NCBI GenBank assembly: GCA_018666055.1
Contig: JABJAS010000042.1
Coordinates: 1 to 14,655, forward strand
From: Halieaceae bacterium
GTDB taxonomy: Bacteria > Pseudomonadota > Gammaproteobacteria > Pseudomonadales > Halieaceae
DNA length: 14,655 nt
Direction of reading: 5' to 3'
Position numbers and translations under genes: made by a program. Below, in pieces: positions 1 to 8,059 of the stretch (positions within the stretch are counted from its first letter, which is position 1; each line of letters opens with the position of its first letter). The notes under the pieces were generated by a model. That model was not told where the DNA came from. It searched no databases and worked only from the letters and a program-made list of their open reading frames with translations.

Positions 1-260
1 GCCAGCTCATCTGCGAGGCGAGATAGTATGTCGTTCACCTCACTTTTGGCTGCATCGACCGTCTGACCTTCTGCCACCAGCACGCCAATTTTCTTCGACG
101 CCGACTTTCGTTCAGCCAGAAGACTCTGTGCACGAACGTCTGCTGCCTTGCGACGTGCGTCAAGTGATTCGAAACGGGCTAGGTCAAACGTCAGCCCACG
201 CTTTGCTAACGAGGCAACCACAGCGCTCGCGTCGTGGCGAATGGCTTTTAGGTCAAGCAT
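1..260 (-). CDS. serS: Seryl-tRNA synthetase, N-terminal part (cut by window edge)
   Basis: The first 86 codons of seryl-tRNA synthetase, the cytoplasmic enzyme that charges tRNA-Ser (and tRNA-Sec where present) with serine. The reading frame starts MLDLKAIRHD and continues through a basic, alanine- and glutamate-rich helical stretch (roughly residues 30-86). This is the usual start of the long antiparallel coiled-coil arm that grips the extra arm of tRNA-Ser. The class II catalytic domain lies outside the window. The start is the ATG at 260, with a weak purine-rich GAGAAA element upstream. The gene follows crcB after 88 bases on the same strand, an order (ftsK-lolA-rarA-crcB-serS) common in non-enteric gammaproteobacteria. 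Its leader contains a hairpin and T-run described separately. Identity rests on the N-terminal motif plus synteny. Confidence 0.93.
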   Translation of the reverse strand, partial: MLDLKAIRHDASAVVASLAKRGLTFDLARFESLDARRKAADVRAQSLLAERKSASKKIGVLVAEGQTVDAAKSEVNDILSRLADEL

Positions 261-274
261 GACTGTATTTCTCT

Positions 275-306
275 AAAAAAACGGCGCGAGTATAACGCGA
301 AACGCC
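275..306 (-). terminator. Hairpin plus T7 run in the crcB-serS gap; possible read-through terminator or serS attenuator
   Basis: Read on the minus strand, a hairpin made from GG...CC ends and a CGCG/CGCG stem around a TTATACT loop is followed by G and seven Ts (281-275). The T-run ends 14 bases before the serS ATG. It could terminate part of the ftsK-lolA-rarA-crcB transcript or act as an attenuator of serS. The stem is modest: it has an asymmetric internal loop, or alternatively a GGCG/CGCC stem with a large loop. The loop also holds a TATACT hexamer that could be a -10 box for serS, so a promoter reading is possible. Confidence 0.4.
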
Positions 307-346
307 AACAATCTGAGAGGGTGCGTGTTGAGTGATAACGCGAAAC
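292..346. repeat. Pair of 12-base direct repeats (ATAACGCGAAAC)
   Basis: ATAACGCGAAAC occurs at 292-303 and again at 335-346, with start points 43 bases apart, in the short gap between crcB and serS. The copy at 335-346 begins within three bases of the crcB stop codon; the other forms one arm of the hairpin upstream of serS. The spacing is about four helical turns, which would suit a protein binding both copies, but no known operator is recognised. Confidence 0.6.
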
Positions 347-348
347 AC

Positions 349-714
349 TTAGCGCAGAAGCCAAATACCCAGCCCTGCCCCAAACAGACAACAGAGCACG
401 CTCAGTACCAGATAACTTGCGGCCCAACCCCAAGCGCCTTGCTGGATCAGGTGCGCTGTTTCGAGGGAAAATGTCGAAAAAGTCGTGAAGCCGCCCAGCA
501 CGCCTGTCATCAAAAAGGCGGATAACAAAATCTGGCCACCTGACCGCGAAAAATAGCTCCAGGCCATGCCGATCATAAGAGAGCCCAGCAAGTTGACGAG
601 GAAAGTGGCGATGGGAAAATAACCCATGGGCCCCATCCAGAGGGTCAGAGCAGCCCTTCCGAGTGCACCAAAAGCACCGCCCACAGCAACCACCATCCAA
701 AAACCCGCCGTCAT
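349..714 (-). CDS. crcB: Fluoride ion channel CrcB (Fluc)
   Basis: A 121-residue inner-membrane protein with four hydrophobic segments, matching the Fluc/CrcB family that works as dual-topology dimers to let toxic fluoride leak out of the cell. Diagnostic features are GGAFGALGR at residues 12-20, the pore asparagine in VNLLGS near residue 41, and GGFTTFSTFSLE at residues 74-85, which holds the central sodium-site and phenylalanine-box residues. Family members are usually about 125 residues, so this one is full length. The ATG shares four bases with the rarA stop (ATGA), which implies translational coupling. There is no fluoride riboswitch here, because the gene lies at the end of a packed operon. 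The hydrophobic reading frame and motifs make the call secure. Confidence 0.95.
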   Translation of the reverse strand: MTAGFWMVVAVGGAFGALGRAALTLWMGPMGYFPIATFLVNLLGSLMIGMAWSYFSRSGGQILLSAFLMTGVLGGFTTFSTFSLETAHLIQQGAWGWAASYLVLSVLCCLFGAGLGIWLLR

Positions 715-2060
715 GGCTTATCCTCGGTCTGGGCCGCTTTATTTAAGTCTCGGAGTTGAGCGAGTTTTTCGGCCACTACTTTTTCCAATCCTCTTTGGGT
801 TGGCTGATAGAACTGAATGGGCTCCATCCCATCTGGGAAATAATGCTCCCCAGCGGCAAAACCACCGCTTTCATTATGCGCATAACGATACCCCTCACCG
901 TGCCCCTCCTCGCGCATTAATTTTGTCGGCGCATTACGCAGATGCAAGGGCACCTCGAGCGATCCGGAGGACTCAGCTACCGCCATGGCCGCGTTAAAAG
1001 CGGTATAGGTGGCATTACTCTTTGCGGCACAGGCCAGGTAAACGACGGCCTGCGCCAAAGCTAGCTCACCCTCGGGGCTGCCGAGTCGCTCTTGGACAGA
1101 CATCGCATCCAAAGCCAGCTGGAGTGCTCGAGGGTCGGCAATGCCGATGTCTTCAGATGCCATTCGAATGCAACGCCGGCCGATATATAACGGATCACAA
1201 CCACCATCTAGCATCCTTGCAAACCAATACAGCGACGCATCGGGGTCACTGCCACGAACCGCTTTATGCAACGCGCTGATCTGGTCAAAAAATACATCTC
1301 CACCCTTATCGAAGCGGCGCGTTCCGGTACTCGCTAACTCCCTTAAGACGGTCTCATCAAGACGATGAGGACCGTCCTCTGCAACGCACAAATCAGTGGC
1401 CAGCTCCAGCAAATTCAGGGACTGGCGGACATCACCATCGGCTAGCCTTGCCAGCTCGAGCAGACTCTCAGGCGCGACATCGATATTGGGGTAGAAGCGT
1501 GCCACAGTGCGTGCCAATAGTTGCTCGAGGACGTCCTCTGTTACGGGCCTGAGACGGTAGACCCGCAATCGCGACAACAACGCACTGTTCACCTCAAATG
1601 ACGGGTTTTCTGTGGTGGCACCGACGAAACAAATCGTGCCGTCCTCTATATGGGGCAAGAAGGCATCCTGCTGGCTTTTATTAAAACGATGCACTTCGTC
1701 AACGAACAGGATCGCGCGTTTGCCCTGTGTCGCAGCTTGACGAGCCTGATCAACCGCAGCGCGGATATCCTTAATGCCTGAGAAGACCGCCGATAATTGA
1801 AGAAATACCCCTTGGGTATACTGTGAGACCAGTCTCGCCAGCGTGGTCTTCCCTACGCCAGGAGGGCCCCAGAGAATAAACGAGTGATGGCTACCTGTCT
1901 CGATCGCATGTCGCAGTGGCTGCCCTACCCCCAGTAAGTGTTCCTGACCTACCATCTCCTCGAGCGATTGCGGCCGCATTCGTGCGGCGAGTGGCGCAAG
2001 GTCCGGGACGGTTGCGGAAAATAAATCACCCTCGTGGTGACTGGTATGCCGCCCGTCCAT
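711..2060 (-). CDS. rarA: Replication-associated recombination protein RarA (MgsA), AAA+ ATPase
   Basis: A 449-residue AAA+ ATPase of the RarA/MgsA/WRNIP1 family (E. coli RarA is 447), related to clamp-loader subunits and acting at stalled replication forks together with SSB. Visible motifs are a Walker A GPPGVGKT (65-72), a Walker B LFVDEVHRF (118-126) with the family-typical HRF extension, sensor 1 GATTENPSF (147-155), and an arginine-finger motif SRLR (163-166). The C-terminal half carries the tetramerisation region, including the HYFPDGM stretch typical of the family. The short N-terminal DLFS segment is usual too. The gene begins one base after the lolA stop and overlaps crcB by four bases, so it is the third cistron of a tight operon. 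The start ATG at 2060 is supported by this spacing. Confidence 0.96.
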   Translation of the reverse strand: MDGRHTSHHEGDLFSATVPDLAPLAARMRPQSLEEMVGQEHLLGVGQPLRHAIETGSHHSFILWGPPGVGKTTLARLVSQYTQGVFLQLSAVFSGIKDIRAAVDQARQAATQGKRAILFVDEVHRFNKSQQDAFLPHIEDGTICFVGATTENPSFEVNSALLSRLRVYRLRPVTEDVLEQLLARTVARFYPNIDVAPESLLELARLADGDVRQSLNLLELATDLCVAEDGPHRLDETVLRELASTGTRRFDKGGDVFFDQISALHKAVRGSDPDASLYWFARMLDGGCDPLYIGRRCIRMASEDIGIADPRALQLALDAMSVQERLGSPEGELALAQAVVYLACAAKSNATYTAFNAAMAVAESSGSLEVPLHLRNAPTKLMREEGHGEGYRYAHNESGGFAAGEHYFPDGMEPIQFYQPTQRGLEKVVAEKLAQLRDLNKAAQTEDKP

Positions 2061-2061
2061 C

Positions 2062-2619
2062 TCAGAAGTTGACCGAGGGCACCAAGAAATCGCTTGGGGC
2101 TAATGCCACCTCAGGCAACGTTGACAGCGTGAGGTCGATCGATTGTCCCGATTGATCCAGCAACGTGATTCGCCAGAGGTCTGGGCCCTCTTGAGCCACC
2201 TGAACGCGCTGATAGTAGGCCGAAGGGTCTCGAGGGGTCAGCGTCACCGCCGCTCCCGATACCTCCACCGTAAACGACTCGAGCAATGCGTCGCGAGGCG
2301 CGAGCAACCAGTAAAACGGGCTTCTTTCCGTATCGGATAGTTGCCGCTCAACCGTGACTTCTAAATCCCAGTCAATTTGGGTCAAACTGTTATCGGCCGC
2401 CACCATCAAATGGTTATCGGGCGCCGTAATATGCCACCAGAAGAAGTGCGGTTTGAGTAACTTAAAATCACCGCTGCTCTGATCTAGTGCGACCCCCTCA
2501 GGGCTCAGTATGCTCTGGGTGAACTGCCCTGCTATACCGTCGTGCGCAACAAATTGTTGCAATACGTCGGCAGTCGCCGGCAATGCCATGACATACAGTG
2601 CAAGCAGAAGCCGTCGCAT
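2062..2619 (-). CDS. lolA: Outer-membrane lipoprotein carrier protein LolA, divergent
   Basis: A 185-residue secreted protein placed between ftsK and rarA, the canonical location of lolA. LolA takes lipoproteins from the LolCDE transporter and carries them across the periplasm to LolB. Residues 1-17 form a signal peptide: a basic MRR start, a hydrophobic core, and an ATA-D cleavage site. The mature part contains the family's GQFTQ-like strand (near 31-35), the SGDFKLLKPHFFWW segment matching the usual 'G.F...RP..FrW' block, and NSLTQIDWDLEVTV, matching the second conserved strand. It is somewhat shorter and more diverged than E. coli LolA (about 200 residues). The arginine of the usual RPGKFRW block is not obvious, so the call leans partly on synteny. 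It starts two bases after the ftsK stop. Confidence 0.9.
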   Translation of the reverse strand: MRRLLLALYVMALPATADVLQQFVAHDGIAGQFTQSILSPEGVALDQSSGDFKLLKPHFFWWHITAPDNHLMVAADNSLTQIDWDLEVTVERQLSDTERSPFYWLLAPRDALLESFTVEVSGAAVTLTPRDPSAYYQRVQVAQEGPDLWRITLLDQSGQSIDLTLSTLPEVALAPSDFLVPSVNF

Positions 2620-2621
2620 GG

Positions 2622-4970
2622 CTAGTGCTCGGGCGGCGCTGGCGCGAGCACCTCTCGCTGCCCGTTACTGCCCATTTCTGTGACGACGCCTGCCGCCTCC
2701 ATGGTCTCAATCAGGCGGGCAGCCCGGTTGTAACCGATTCGCAACTTGCGCTGCACAGAGGAAATCGACGCGCGGCGACTACGACAAACGTAATCGACCG
2801 CTTCGTCATACAGCGCGTCTGACTCAGGATCTTCATCACCCGACGTCGCTGACTGAATTTCATTTGCGGTAACCGGTGTTTGCCCGCCTTCATCCAGCAA
2901 TCCCTCTATGTATAGCGGGTCACCACGGCGTTTCCAGTCTGCAACAACGCGATGCACTTCATCATCCGAACAAAACGCACCATGCACTCGCACCGGCACG
3001 CTGGAACCCGCGGGAAGATAAAGCATATCTCCGTAGCCTAATAATTGATCGGCACCGCCCTGATCTAAAATCGTACGAGAATCGACTTTCGAGCTCACCG
3101 CAAACGCGATTCGTGAAGGGATGTTCGCTTTAATTAAGCCGGTAATCACATCCACTGAAGGCCGCTGAGTTGCCAAAACCAAGTGGATACCGGCGGCGCG
3201 CGCTTTTTGCGCTATGCGAGCGATCAATTGCTCCACTTTTTTGCCGACAATCATCATCATATCGGCGAACTCATCGATCACCACCACGATAGAGGGCAGC
3301 TTCTCGAGTGTGGGATGCTCTTGATCTTCGCCCGTCAGTTCAAGGACCGGATCCGGACTCCACATCGGATCTAGTATCGGGCTCCCCTGCTTCTCAGCAT
3401 CTGTCACTTTGCGGTTATAACCTTGTAGGTTGCGCACCCCTAACAATGACATCAGCTTGTAACGCCGCTCCATTTCTGCGACGCACCAACGGAGTCCATT
3501 GGCCGCATCCTTCATGTCGGTGATCACCGGCGTCAGCAAATGAGGAATGCCGTCGTAAACGGACAATTCCAGCATCTTCGGGTCTACCAATATCAGTCGC
3601 GCATCAGCCGGCGTCGCTTTGTACAGCAGACTGACCAACATGCAATTAACACCCACTGACTTGCCCGACCCGGTGGTTCCCGCCACCAGAACGTGTGGCA
3701 TTTTGCCCAAGTCAGCAACGACCGGAGAGCCTGCAATGTCATGGCCTAACGCAACGGTGAGCGGCGACTTGCTCTCTTCAAACGTAGTAGAGGCCAGCAC
3801 ATCTTTAAAATTGACCGTTTGTCGGTCGGCATTGGGTATCTCGATTCCCACCACGCTCTTACCTGGAATCACCTCAACCACCCGAACAGAAATGACGGCC
3901 AGAGAACGCGCTAGGTCCTTGGCAAGATTCGAGATGCGTGACACTTTAACGCCAGCTGCCGGTTGAATTTCAAAGCGTGTCACCACCGGACCCGGATAAA
4001 CCGCAACGACCTCAGCAACGACGTTAAAATCCTTGAGCTTGAGCTCTAATAGACGCGACAACGACTCTAATTCATCGGCAGAATAACCACGCTGTTCCAG
4101 GTCGCTGGGTGGTGCATCAAGCAAATCCAGCGGCGGCACCTCTCCCGATATGGGCAGATCAAACAGCGGCTTTTGCTTCTCCTGCTCAAACTTAACCCCT
4201 GCCGCCACCGGCTCCTTGGGCGGCTTGATCTTGGGCGGCGCGCGTTTCTTTTCACTGGCAACATGCCGCTCGATTTTCACCTTGCGCTCTTCCAGCTGTT
4301 TTTCACGGGCGCGCCGGTCGCGAATTTGATCCAGCTTAACGGCTGCCATTTGACGTATGGCGCTTGCGGCGCTTAACACGCGCTGCCCGATCCAGTCGAT
4401 AACGCTGAGCCAACTGATATCTGCAAATAGTGTCAGGCCTAACAAAAAGACGGTCACCAGTACTAGCCGAGCACCCACCGGGTTAAAGGCCTGGTCAAAA
4501 CCCGCCCCAATTGCGGCACCAACAATGCCGCCAGCGCCTTGGGGCAAGCCTGACGATCCCACGTCATTCAGTGCGCGTAACGCCGTTGCCGCCATGACAG
4601 CCAGCAGCAAGCCAAATGCGCGCAAGCACAACATCTGCCAATCCACGGGATCGTATCGACCTTCCGCAAGCAGCAGTGATATGGCGCGGTAGGCAAGCAA
4701 CAGAGGGATCAGATAAGCGGCGGAACCCACCAGAGAGAAAAACACATCGGCAATAAAGGCGCCTGTTATGCCGCCGAGGTTTTGAATGGCATCGCCCGTC
4801 CCGCTTGCAGACCAACCGGGGTCTTGCTCGCTATAGGTCAGTAGCGACATTAAGACGAAGAGACATGCTGCCCCCACGCTAATAAACAGAACATCACGTA
4901 ACCGGCGCCGGGCAAACGTCTGCGTCGTCAATTCTGACTGTGTTGTCTCCGACTTCGCTCTGCCTGCCAC
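2622..4970 (-). CDS. ftsK: DNA translocase FtsK
   Basis: Septum-anchored DNA pump that clears the chromosome terminus from the division site and activates XerCD at dif. Counting from the most upstream possible start (TTG at 5024, 800 residues), it has four membrane segments between about 44 and 206, a short charged linker (about 212-300), a RecA-like motor with Walker A GTTGSGKS (449-456) and Walker [10 protein letters not shown] (580-588), and a winged-helix gamma domain (about 735-795) that reads KOPS sites. The linker is far shorter than in E. coli FtsK (1,329 residues), as in Pseudomonas-type proteins. I prefer the GTG at 4970 (782 residues), because it starts just before the basic cytoplasmic leader of TM1, and an extended -10 box lies inside the longer reading. 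GTG 5012 and TTG 5024 remain possible. It heads a tight operon with lolA, rarA and crcB. Confidence 0.95.
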   Translation of the reverse strand: MAGRAKSETTQSELTTQTFARRRLRDVLFISVGAACLFVLMSLLTYSEQDPGWSASGTGDAIQNLGGITGAFIADVFFSLVGSAAYLIPLLLAYRAISLLLAEGRYDPVDWQMLCLRAFGLLLAVMAATALRALNDVGSSGLPQGAGGIVGAAIGAGFDQAFNPVGARLVLVTVFLLGLTLFADISWLSVIDWIGQRVLSAASAIRQMAAVKLDQIRDRRAREKQLEERKVKIERHVASEKKRAPPKIKPPKEPVAAGVKFEQEKQKPLFDLPISGEVPPLDLLDAPPSDLEQRGYSADELESLSRLLELKLKDFNVVAEVVAVYPGPVVTRFEIQPAAGVKVSRISNLAKDLARSLAVISVRVVEVIPGKSVVGIEIPNADRQTVNFKDVLASTTFEESKSPLTVALGHDIAGSPVVADLGKMPHVLVAGTTGSGKSVGVNCMLVSLLYKATPADARLILVDPKMLELSVYDGIPHLLTPVITDMKDAANGLRWCVAEMERRYKLMSLLGVRNLQGYNRKVTDAEKQGSPILDPMWSPDPVLELTGEDQEHPTLEKLPSIVVVIDEFADMMMIVGKKVEQLIARIAQKARAAGIHLVLATQRPSVDVITGLIKANIPSRIAFAVSSKVDSRTILDQGGADQLLGYGDMLYLPAGSSVPVRVHGAFCSDDEVHRVVADWKRRGDPLYIEGLLDEGGQTPVTANEIQSATSGDEDPESDALYDEAVDYVCRSRRASISSVQRKLRIGYNRAARLIETMEAAGVVTEMGSNGQREVLAPAPPEH

Positions 4971-4998
4971 GACTCTACAACCACCGGTGGAAATGGCT

Positions 4999-5007
4999 AT
5001 GCTAGCA
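4999..5007 (-). promoter_or_regulatory. Possible extended -10 promoter for the ftsK operon
   Basis: On the minus strand the sequence TGCTAGCAT gives a TGn extended -10 followed by TAGCAT (4 of 6 matches to TATAAT). Transcription would begin near 4992, about 22 bases before the GTG at 4970. No good -35 box was found, which is tolerable for an extended -10 promoter. The core TGCTAGCA is also a palindrome, so chance or a protein site cannot be excluded. Confidence 0.3.
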
Positions 5008-5217
5008 CACACGACACCCCGCAATGGTGAGCAATCAGTTGCAAATTCATGGGTTTATCCATCGCCTGAAACGCCCGACCCATCTCAGCACCGCGACAAT
5101 ACTGGCCTCATGACATTGGCTGGGATATTCTCTGGCTGTCAGAGCCGACGTAGCGCTTCGCCGCCGCCATAGCCGAGATAAAAGAACCTTTCACACAGTA
5201 CCTTACAGAAGCAATAA

Positions 5218-6186
<969 letters not shown>

Positions 6187-6188
6187 CG

Positions 6189-6947
6189 TTGCCCAACCCC
6201 TTCCCGCCCACCTCACAAGCACTGACTGAGCCAAACGGGCTACTCGCCGTCGGCGGTGACCTAACCCCAGAAACGCTGATCAGCGCTTATGCCCAAGGCA
6301 TCTTTCCCTGGTTCGAGCCCGGGCAAGAGATTTTGTGGTGGTCTCCGGATCCTAGATCAGTCCTTTTCCCTGATCGCGTTCACATCAGTCGTTCACTCAA
6401 CAAGTTCCTGCGCAAAAGCACCTGGCAGATCAGTTCTGACACCCGCTTTGCGGAAGTTGTGGATCGCTGCGCCAGTGCAGTGCGTCATGAGGATCACAAC
6501 GCCGAGCACAGCACTTGGATATCGACTGAAATGCGGCAGGCCTATGACGCGCTGAACCAACTGGGCGTTGCCCATTCCATTGAAATATCTGATAAAGATC
6601 AATTGCTTGGCGGTCTGTATGGCGTCATGCTGGGCAACGTTTTCTTCGGAGAGTCCATGTTCTCGGACCACACCAATGGATCAAAAGTGGCGTTAATTGC
6701 GTTGGCGCGCCTGTGCCAAGACAATGGGATTGTGATGATCGACTGCCAAGTTCACAATTCCCACCTTGAGACAATGGGCGCAGAGCTTATTTCTCGTCAG
6801 GCCTTTGAAAAATACCTCGAGGACGCTATAACGACACCCATGGCCACCGTTTTCGACAATCCTGCCCGCTTGGCTTCCGCCGAGAAGCCATCACTTGAAG
6901 AGCGCCTCTGCGTTGCCCTCAAGCGGTCTGCGGTGGAGTTGCTGTGA
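6189..6947 (+). CDS. aat: Leucyl/phenylalanyl-tRNA--protein transferase
   Basis: A 252-residue L/F-transferase (EC 2.3.2.6) that moves Leu or Phe from aminoacyl-tRNA to proteins with N-terminal Arg or Lys, creating N-degrons for ClpS. Family signatures are FPP near the start, LLAVGGDLTPETL (18-30), GIFPWF (37-42), WWSPDPR (50-56), LLGGLYGVMLGNVFFGESMF (139-158) and the DCQ motif (185-187). The start is a TTG at 6189, two bases after the trxB stop. No in-frame ATG or GTG gives the N-terminus, and the PNPFPP segment is where family proteins usually begin, so TTG with coupling to trxB is the best choice. The stop overlaps the bpt start in GTGA. The downstream partners Bpt, ClpA and ClpS act in the same pathway. 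Confidence 0.96.
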   Translation: MPNPFPPTSQALTEPNGLLAVGGDLTPETLISAYAQGIFPWFEPGQEILWWSPDPRSVLFPDRVHISRSLNKFLRKSTWQISSDTRFAEVVDRCASAVRHEDHNAEHSTWISTEMRQAYDALNQLGVAHSIEISDKDQLLGGLYGVMLGNVFFGESMFSDHTNGSKVALIALARLCQDNGIVMIDCQVHNSHLETMGAELISRQAFEKYLEDAITTPMATVFDNPARLASAEKPSLEERLCVALKRSAVELL

Positions 6948-7738
6948 CGGCGTCACTGAGAGAAATAAAGGTTTACACCACCTTTCCTCATCGGTGCTCT
7001 TATCTCGACAATGAGGAAGCCACCACATTATTTGTCGACCCACGACAGACACTCAGCCCTGAACTTTATACGCAGTTATCACTGCTCGGCTTTCGACGCA
7101 GCGGTGATCATGTATACCGACCCCATTGCGCTAATTGCAACGCCTGCATTGCCTCTAGAGTGCGGGCTGATCAGTTTCTGCCCAGTCGAACGCAGCGGCG
7201 CATCAGTCGCCGCAATAGCGATTTAAGACTCGAGACGACTGAGTCGATCGCCGATGACGAGGCCTATGAACTTTACCGTTACTATATTGAAGCACGTCAC
7301 GCGGATGGTGATATGTACCCGCCGGCGCGCGACCAGTACGATTCTTTCCTGAACGACGGTTTGGGCTGTGCGACCTATTACCGACTCTACGACGGCAGTC
7401 GGCTTGTTGCGGTCACTGTGGCTGACAGAATGCTGGATGGTCTGGCCGCCATCTACACCTTCTTTGACCCCGACCAGCCCAAAAGAAGCTTGGGTACAGA
7501 AGCCATACTTCTGCAAATCAGAGAGGCTCAGGCAATGGGCCTGCCTTTCGTATACCTGGGCTACTGGATAGATGGCTGTCGTAAGATGTCTTACAAAGCA
7601 AACTATGCGCCACTTGAATTATTCGTCGATGGACAGTGGCAGCAACAGAAGACTGAGCAGCAAAACGGACCCAGCACGGACGCCATCATTGACCTATTAG
7701 CGCCTGGCAATCCCCATCGTGGAGTCGACCAAGGATAA
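6944..7738 (+). CDS. bpt: Aspartate/glutamate leucyltransferase (bacterial arginyltransferase-like)
   Basis: A 264-residue transferase (EC 2.3.2.29, formerly named ate) that adds Leu from Leu-tRNA to proteins with N-terminal Asp or Glu, converting secondary into primary N-degrons. It resembles eukaryotic ATE1. The N-terminal domain has the conserved cysteines: HRCSYL (C18) and RPHCANCNACIASRV (C62, C65, C68), the kind of cluster reported to hold an Fe-S centre in ATE-type enzymes. The C-terminal GNAT-like domain shows HADGDMYPP (119-127), YTFFDPDQPKRSLG (171-184) and YLGYWIDGCRKMSYKANY (204-221). The GTG start overlaps the aat stop by four bases, so the two transferases are translationally coupled. 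E. coli lacks this gene; many marine and pseudomonad gammaproteobacteria keep it beside aat and infA. Confidence 0.96.
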   Translation: MTASLREIKVYTTFPHRCSYLDNEEATTLFVDPRQTLSPELYTQLSLLGFRRSGDHVYRPHCANCNACIASRVRADQFLPSRTQRRISRRNSDLRLETTESIADDEAYELYRYYIEARHADGDMYPPARDQYDSFLNDGLGCATYYRLYDGSRLVAVTVADRMLDGLAAIYTFFDPDQPKRSLGTEAILLQIREAQAMGLPFVYLGYWIDGCRKMSYKANYAPLELFVDGQWQQQKTEQQNGPSTDAIIDLLAPGNPHRGVDQG

Positions 7739-7745
7739 GAGACGC

Positions 7746-7774
7746 TTTCCACGAACCTCACTTTTCGATACAGT
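7746..7774 (+). promoter_or_regulatory. Likely sigma-70 promoter for infA
   Basis: A -35-like TTTCCA (7746-7751) and a -10-like TACAGT (7769-7774) are separated by exactly 17 bases, each matching consensus at four of six positions. Transcription would start near 7781, leaving a leader of about 26 bases that contains the AAAGG ribosome site (7794-7798). It would allow infA expression independent of trxB-aat-bpt. Prediction by eye only. Confidence 0.45.
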
Positions 7775-7807
7775 GCCGCCCACCTCATAAACAAAGGCTA
7801 CGCCTTG

Positions 7808-8026
7808 ATGGCTAAAGAAGACCAGATCGAAATGGAAGGGGAAATTGTCGACACCCTACCCAACACGACTTTCCGAGTAAAATTGGAAAACGGGCACCTT
7901 GTGACAGCGCACATTTCAGGAAAAATGCGAAAGAACTACATTCGCATCCTGACGGGCGACAAAGTCAGAGTTGAGCTCACACCTTACGACCTCACTAAGG
8001 GTCGCATCACCTACCGCGAGCGATGA
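7808..8026 (+). CDS. infA: Translation initiation factor IF-1
   Basis: A 72-residue essential factor that binds the A-site region of the 30S subunit and works with IF-2 and IF-3 to place initiator tRNA. It is a single OB-fold (S1-like) domain; the sequence from [19 protein letters not shown] to the closing GRITYRER is nearly invariant in proteobacteria, and the length is exactly the family standard. An in-frame TTG one codon upstream (7805) would add a second methionine, but the ATG at 7808 gives the canonical MAKE start and sits ten bases after an AAAGG ribosome site. It lies between bpt and the convergent clpA, the conserved location for infA in gammaproteobacteria. Confidence 0.98.
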   Translation: MAKEDQIEMEGEIVDTLPNTTFRVKLENGHLVTAHISGKMRKNYIRILTGDKVRVELTPYDLTKGRITYRER

Positions 8027-8032
8027 GCGGGA

Positions 8033-8051
8033 CGCAGCCGATTAGGCTGCG
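8033..8051. terminator. Hairpin between convergent infA and clpA
   Basis: A perfect seven-base stem, CGCAGCC / GGCTGCG, with a five-base loop (GATTA) sits in the 33 bases between the stop codons of infA (plus) and clpA (minus). Neither strand has a T-run after it, so it is not a textbook intrinsic terminator, but its position suggests it ends or protects both converging transcripts. Confidence 0.45.
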
Positions 8052-8059
8052 CGCTGCCA

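Noticed and set aside
261..348. T-box or other tRNA-sensing leader before serS
   Set aside because: The gap is only 88 bases and shows no T-box sequence or specifier stem; such leaders are also rare outside Gram-positive bacteria.
248..700. 150-codon open frame on the minus strand overlapping crcB
   Set aside because: It is a shifted-frame shadow of crcB and the crcB-serS gap; crcB has clear Fluc motifs and correct operon spacing, while this frame has a Cys/Arg/His-rich composition with no family signature.
7805..7807. TTG one codon before the infA ATG
   Set aside because: IF-1 is 72 residues starting MAKE in nearly all proteobacteria, and the ATG at 7808 gives exactly that.
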